Source: Melissococcus plutonius ATCC 35311 (lineage in GTDB: Bacteria > Bacillota > Bacilli > Lactobacillales > Enterococcaceae). Taken from it: 64,000 nucleotides of DNA. The stretch is taken from positions 1,655,501-1,719,500 of the forward strand of contig NC_015516.1 of assembly GCF_000270185.1 (NCBI RefSeq). The letters are read 5' to 3'. A program made the position numbers and the translations under genes. This document shows positions 60,416 through 64,000 of the stretch, piece after piece (position 1 is the stretch's first letter; the number at the start of each line of letters is the position of its first letter). Below the pieces are notes generated by a model that was given only the letters and a program-made list of their open reading frames with translations, made no database searches and was not told the origin of the DNA.

Positions 60416-62104
60416 TCATGAAACTTTTAATACCTGTCCAATATAAATAATATCACCTGTCAAGTTATTTAATTGTTTAAGACGTTGAACAGAGGTACCA
60501 TATTTCATAGCTATTCCCCATAAAGAATCTCCTGAAACCACTGTATATGTCTTATTCGATGAATGATTACCAGAATTACCAGCATTACTACCAGCAGAAT
60601 TGCCTTTTTTCACAATTAAGCGTTGACCTGGATAAATCAAGTCTCCTTGAATGGCATTCCATTGGCGTAAATTTGCTACACTAATGCCATATCTATTGGC
60701 TATTGCCCACAAGGAATCTCCAGCTCTTACTGTATAGTAAGTTGTTGTTGTATTTCCAGTATTGTCTGGATTAGGCTTTGGATTAGGCTTTGGATTAGGT
60801 TTTGTATTGCCATTGTTTCCTGAATTAGAACTTCCTTTTTTTACAAGTAAACGTTGACCAATATAAATAGTATCACCTGATAGATGATTCCAACTTTTTA
60901 TTGTTGCAATGCTCGTTCCATATTTCATTGAAAGAGCCCATAAAGAATCACCAGCGACAACTGTATGATAGGTATCTTGCTTAGAAGCCCCACCTGCATT
61001 GCCATTATTTCCTGTATTTCCACTTGGTGGATTAGGTTTCGTTCCTGAAGTTGTATCATATTTTGTTAAATTATAGTTTGTAATCAAATTATTCAATTTA
61101 GTGTTATAAGTTGGATCGGTTGCATAACGCCCCGTTAACCAAGCTGTTGCATCTTGATAACTTTTCGTATTACTTTTCCATGTTCCAGAATAATAGTAAA
61201 CGCCAGCCTGAAAAGAAGTATTTTTTAATACATAAGCGTTATCTGCAAAGGATTCTCTGAAAGAAGGATACTTTCTGAAAGGTTCTTTTTTAACCACCCA
61301 TTGACCATTAATATATTCCCAGGTATCCATATAAACAGATTGTCCCTGATAATTTCCCTTAATACCGAATAAATTGTAATTTGGTGCTTGAGAAAGAGCA
61401 CTTGATCCCCAGCCACTTTCAAGAATTGCTTGAGCAATCATTACAGAAGCATATAAATCATTGGCATCAGCTACTGGTTTAGCGTAGGCAGAAATTTCAT
61501 TGATATAGGCAGATGGATCAACATTTGCTGGAAAAATAGAAAAGTTTTGAGCAAAATCAACAGGTTTTCCGGCTTTTTCCGTTCCTGTTGCAGCCTCAAT
61601 TCCTTTTGTAGCAGGAGATTCTGTTGCTTTTGAATTTTCTTCAGCTAATTGATTTTCCTGCGTAGGTGCTTTTGACGTTTCTGGTACATTTGAATCAGAC
61701 GATGAAGTCGTTTGTGAAGTATCATTACTATTTTTTACACTATTATCTTCAACTACTTTACTTTCTGTTTCGCTCGTCTGATTTTCTGTAGTCGTATTTT
61801 CTGTAGTTGTATTTTCCATTGGTTGCTTTTCAACGTCACTACTATTTTTTTGTTCTTTTGTTGTTTCTGTTACGTTTGATGGGCTACTCGTTTGGGAAGT
61901 TATTTCCTCTCTTGATTGAATAGTCGGCTTATTTGTAGGATGCTCCGCATGAACAGCTAGTGGATTTAAAAAAACTGGCGCAGCAACCGAAGTAATCATC
62001 AATGCAGAACCAATCATTGATGTTTTTTTTACGATTTGTTTTGTCATTCGTTTAGATTGTTCGATTTTTCTTCTTTTTTTCCTAGATTGATTATTTATTT
62101 TCAT
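60416..62104 (-). CDS. LysM-anchored N-acetylglucosaminidase autolysin (GH73, AtlA-like)
   Basis: The ATG at 62104 follows AGGTGG; an ATG 21 bases upstream lacks a site. The 562-residue secreted protein has a long basic signal region (KKRRKIEQSKR then a hydrophobic core ending VHA near residue 53), a Ser/Thr/Glu-rich linker with TTTEN repeats (about 60-180), a GH73 domain (about 190-350) with catalytic Glu in IAQAILESGWGSSALS and NLFGIKGNY, and three LysM repeats near residues 370-415, 445-490 and 515-560 (each GDSLWALS/AI/GI type). E. faecalis AtlA has the same plan with more LysM copies. It splits daughter cells. A TATACT -10-like hexamer lies at 62145-62140. Confidence 0.92.
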   Translation of the reverse strand: MKINNQSRKKRRKIEQSKRMTKQIVKKTSMIGSALMITSVAAPVFLNPLAVHAEHPTNKPTIQSREEITSQTSSPSNVTETTKEQKNSSDVEKQPMENTTTENTTTENQTSETESKVVEDNSVKNSNDTSQTTSSSDSNVPETSKAPTQENQLAEENSKATESPATKGIEAATGTEKAGKPVDFAQNFSIFPANVDPSAYINEISAYAKPVADANDLYASVMIAQAILESGWGSSALSQAPNYNLFGIKGNYQGQSVYMDTWEYINGQWVVKKEPFRKYPSFRESFADNAYVLKNTSFQAGVYYYSGTWKSNTKSYQDATAWLTGRYATDPTYNTKLNNLITNYNLTKYDTTSGTKPNPPSGNTGNNGNAGGASKQDTYHTVVAGDSLWALSMKYGTSIATIKSWNHLSGDTIYIGQRLLVKKGSSNSGNNGNTKPNPKPNPKPNPDNTGNTTTTYYTVRAGDSLWAIANRYGISVANLRQWNAIQGDLIYPGQRLIVKKGNSAGSNAGNSGNHSSNKTYTVVSGDSLWGIAMKYGTSVQRLKQLNNLTGDIIYIGQVLKVS

Positions 62105-62572
62105 TCTATCCCACCTACATAACAATTATTTACTCCCTTAGTATACAATTCTTCTGTCTAAATGAAAAACTGTTTATTTAACATTTAGATAATTGTAATT
62201 CAATTGTAAAATTGGTTATAAAAATGACACATGCAATTTTATAATTTATAATTTTTAACATAAATATTTTAATAAAATAATCATAAATCGCCAATTCTTT
62301 TCTAACAGAATAGCATCTATTAGACTAATTAAATAACATAATGCTTTTAAATAATACATAAAGATTAAAAATTAAAAAAGCATGCAATCCATTTCCAAAA
62401 TTAGCAAACAATAAAATTTATTTTCTTTGTTACTACTCTTTCTATTCAGTTATTTGTGATAATAGTTATCAATAACTCATTATTAAAATTGTTTTACTTT
62501 TTATTGTAAAAAGCTGAATAGTAAAAAAAAGAATGGTATAATATTCTTTGTTATGTATAAAGGAAGGAAAAA
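62105..62572. other. Intergenic region between the divergent autolysin and PAP2 genes
   Basis: About 470 AT-rich bases with no credible frame. On the plus strand an extended -10 element TGGTATAAT (62534-62542) probably drives the PAP2 gene. Confidence 0.5.
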
Positions 62573-63247
62573 ATGAAACATAGAAAACAAAAAAACTCTA
62601 CACATTTTTATTTACTTTTAGGAAGCTTTTTTTTGTGTCTTTTCATCTTTTTAAGTGCCATTGTCTACTTTTCTCCTGAAAGTTTATCTGAATTTGATAG
62701 TACACTAACAAGTTGGTCTAGAATCTTTTATCCACATTTAAATACTTTCTTCAAATGGTATACAAAATTAGCAAATTCTTCCGTTTTTGGCGTCCTTGCC
62801 ATTGTTTTTGCAATTATTCTTGCAAAATTTAAATACTATGCAGAAGCACTATGGTTACTTATTAATACTGCATTGATCGCTGGTGTGGTAAACACATTAA
62901 TCAAGTTATTTATTTCTAGAGAACGACCTGCACTCAATCATCTTGTTACTAGTCATAACTCTAGTTATCCTAGTGGTCACTCAATTGGTAGTATTCTATT
63001 ATACGGTACTTTGGTCGTATTGATGCCATTATTCATAAAAAATAAAAAAGTTTGTCGATTGGTACAATACATTACTAGTATCGGTATTTTCTTGATTGGT
63101 GTTAGTCGTGTTTATACTGGTGTTCATTTTCCTAGCGATATTTTAGGTGGCTTTTTGTTAGGCTTAGCTTGGTTATTCTTAAGCTACCCAGTTTATTTAA
63201 ATTATCGATTTAGCTTACCATTCAAACAAAAGCGTAAGCATGGTTAA
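62573..63247 (+). CDS. PAP2-family phosphatase, probable undecaprenyl-pyrophosphate or lipid phosphatase
   Basis: The 224-residue membrane protein has six hydrophobic segments and all three PAP2 active-site motifs on the outer face: KLFISRERP near residue 122 (KXXXXXXRP), SYPSGHS near 142 (PSGH) and SRVYTGVHFPSD near 180 (SRXXXXXHXXXD). Such enzymes recycle undecaprenyl pyrophosphate or dephosphorylate phosphatidylglycerol phosphate and related lipids; the substrate cannot be fixed from sequence. AAGGAAGG lies upstream of the ATG. The radical SAM gene follows after 15 bases, likely on the same transcript. Confidence 0.92.
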   Translation: MKHRKQKNSTHFYLLLGSFFLCLFIFLSAIVYFSPESLSEFDSTLTSWSRIFYPHLNTFFKWYTKLANSSVFGVLAIVFAIILAKFKYYAEALWLLINTALIAGVVNTLIKLFISRERPALNHLVTSHNSSYPSGHSIGSILLYGTLVVLMPLFIKNKKVCRLVQYITSIGIFLIGVSRVYTGVHFPSDILGGFLLGLAWLFLSYPVYLNYRFSLPFKQKRKHG

Positions 63248-63262
63248 AAGAAGGAAGAATTG

Positions 63263-64000
63263 ATGAAAAAATTTATTTATACGGATGATCCAAACAAGCG
63301 TTACTATTCTTGGAATTATGCATTACGTAAGGTCTTTGGTAAAAAAATTTTTAAGGTACCAATAGATGCTGGTTTTGATTGTCCAAATCGTGACGGTACA
63401 GTTGCAAAAGGCGGCTGTACTTTTTGTAGTGTCTCTGGTTCTGGTGACATGATTGTTGCACCAAACGAGCCATTACCTATCCAATTTAGAAAAGAAATTC
63501 AACTAATGGAAAAAAAATGGCCAAACGTTGAGCAATATATTGTGTATTTCCAAAATTTTACTAATACCCATGCACCAGTAGAAATTATTCGTCATCGATT
63601 TGAACAAGTCATTAATGAAAAAGGGGTTGTAGGTCTTTCAATTGGTACTCGTCCAGACTGTTTACCAGAGGAGACTATTGATTATTTGGCAGAGTTAAAT
63701 GAACGTTTTTATTTATGGGTAGAACTAGGATTACAAACAACGTTTGAGAAGACCAGTAATCAAATTAATCGTGCACATGATTATCAAACCTATCTAACAA
63801 GTGTTGAAAAACTTCGTCAACATAATATTAGAGTTTGTACCCACCTAATCAATGGTTTGACAGGCGAATCTTTTGAAATGATGCGAGACAATGTTCGGCG
63901 TACACTATTAGATTCTGATATTCAAGGAATCAAATTACATTTATTGCATCTAATGACAAACACAAAGATGATTCAAGATTATCACGAAGGTCGATTAAAA
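63263..64000 (+). CDS. Radical SAM protein of the YhcC/TIGR01212 family (partial, 3' end outside window)
   Basis: The frame is open from an ATG at 63263 (AAGGAAG seven bases ahead) to the window end: 246 codons. The iron-sulfur cluster motif is CPNRDGTVAKGGCTFC, the long-spaced CX8-CX2-C variant of this family rather than CX3-CX2-C, near residue 34. VPIDAGFDC, YFQNFTNTHAP, GTRPDCLPEE and LWVELGLQT are further family signs. These proteins are of unsettled function, predicted tRNA or small-molecule modification. It follows the PAP2 gene closely. Confidence 0.9.
   Translation, partial: MKKFIYTDDPNKRYYSWNYALRKVFGKKIFKVPIDAGFDCPNRDGTVAKGGCTFCSVSGSGDMIVAPNEPLPIQFRKEIQLMEKKWPNVEQYIVYFQNFTNTHAPVEIIRHRFEQVINEKGVVGLSIGTRPDCLPEETIDYLAELNERFYLWVELGLQTTFEKTSNQINRAHDYQTYLTSVEKLRQHNIRVCTHLINGLTGESFEMMRDNVRRTLLDSDIQGIKLHLLHLMTNTKMIQDYHEGRLK

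Noticed and set aside
1-64000. CRISPR arrays, tRNA or rRNA genes, insertion sequences, prophage
   Set aside because: No regularly spaced repeats, cloverleaf sequences, transposase or phage genes were seen on either strand by reading; a dedicated search would be needed to exclude small remnants.

Overview
The window is low-GC, tightly packed Firmicute DNA. Gene content (CopB-type copper ATPase, gls24/glsB/amaP stress operon, an AtlA-like LysM autolysin, an Mga-type regulator, two T-box leaders) and gene order (polA-mutM-coaE-nrdR-dnaB-dnaI; cshA, acpS, alr, mazF) point to Enterococcaceae. The very high AT content and the many broken genes suggest a host-restricted, genome-reducing member such as Melissococcus plutonius. 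That species call is inference; nothing here names the species outright. No rRNA, tRNA, insertion sequence, CRISPR array or prophage was recognised.

Layout: 1-6267 (minus) is a membrane exopolysaccharide operon of the BcsA/BcsB/GH8 kind, broken in two of its five genes. 6519-13957 (minus) is a replication/repair block: dnaI, dnaB, nrdR, coaE, mutM, polA. 14-36 kb is a degraded accessory stretch. It holds a doubly frameshifted Mga-like regulator, copB with a frameshifted N-terminal tail, an unknown gene divergent from an XRE regulator, queH, a frameshifted CNNM/CorC-type protein, a Ca2+ ATPase cut by an amber codon, a small XRE regulator, queA, kimA, a frameshifted CDF cation transporter and a doubly broken YhgE/Pip membrane protein. 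36-47.9 kb carries a tyrosine phosphatase, an esterase, mazF, alr, acpS, cshA, murF, ddl, a DUF188 protein and a GyrB/ParE-like protein without the ATPase residues. 48.2-54.2 kb has a probable structured ncRNA, udk, small enzymes, a second probable small RNA, rplY, a DUF960-like gene and the gls24 operon. 54.7-57.2 kb is a T-box-controlled amino-acid ABC transporter (specifier best read as His) with a frameshifted binding protein. 57.5-60.4 kb is leuS with its own T-box (CTC Leu specifier). The window ends with an autolysin, a PAP2 phosphatase and a partial radical SAM gene.

Functional threads: cell-wall precursor genes alr, murF and ddl lie within about 6 kb of each other; two queuosine genes (queH, queA) are intact; cation handling is heavily eroded (CDF, Ca2+ ATPase and CNNM/CorC disrupted, copB damaged at its 5' end) while the K+ importer kimA is whole. 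Eleven lesions in nine genes were read directly. Most of the frameshifts sit in A/T homopolymers, so real decay, sequencing error and transcriptional slippage must be kept apart. The lesions outside homopolymers (amber codon, GTAA duplication, AT duplication) are the firmest signs of real decay.
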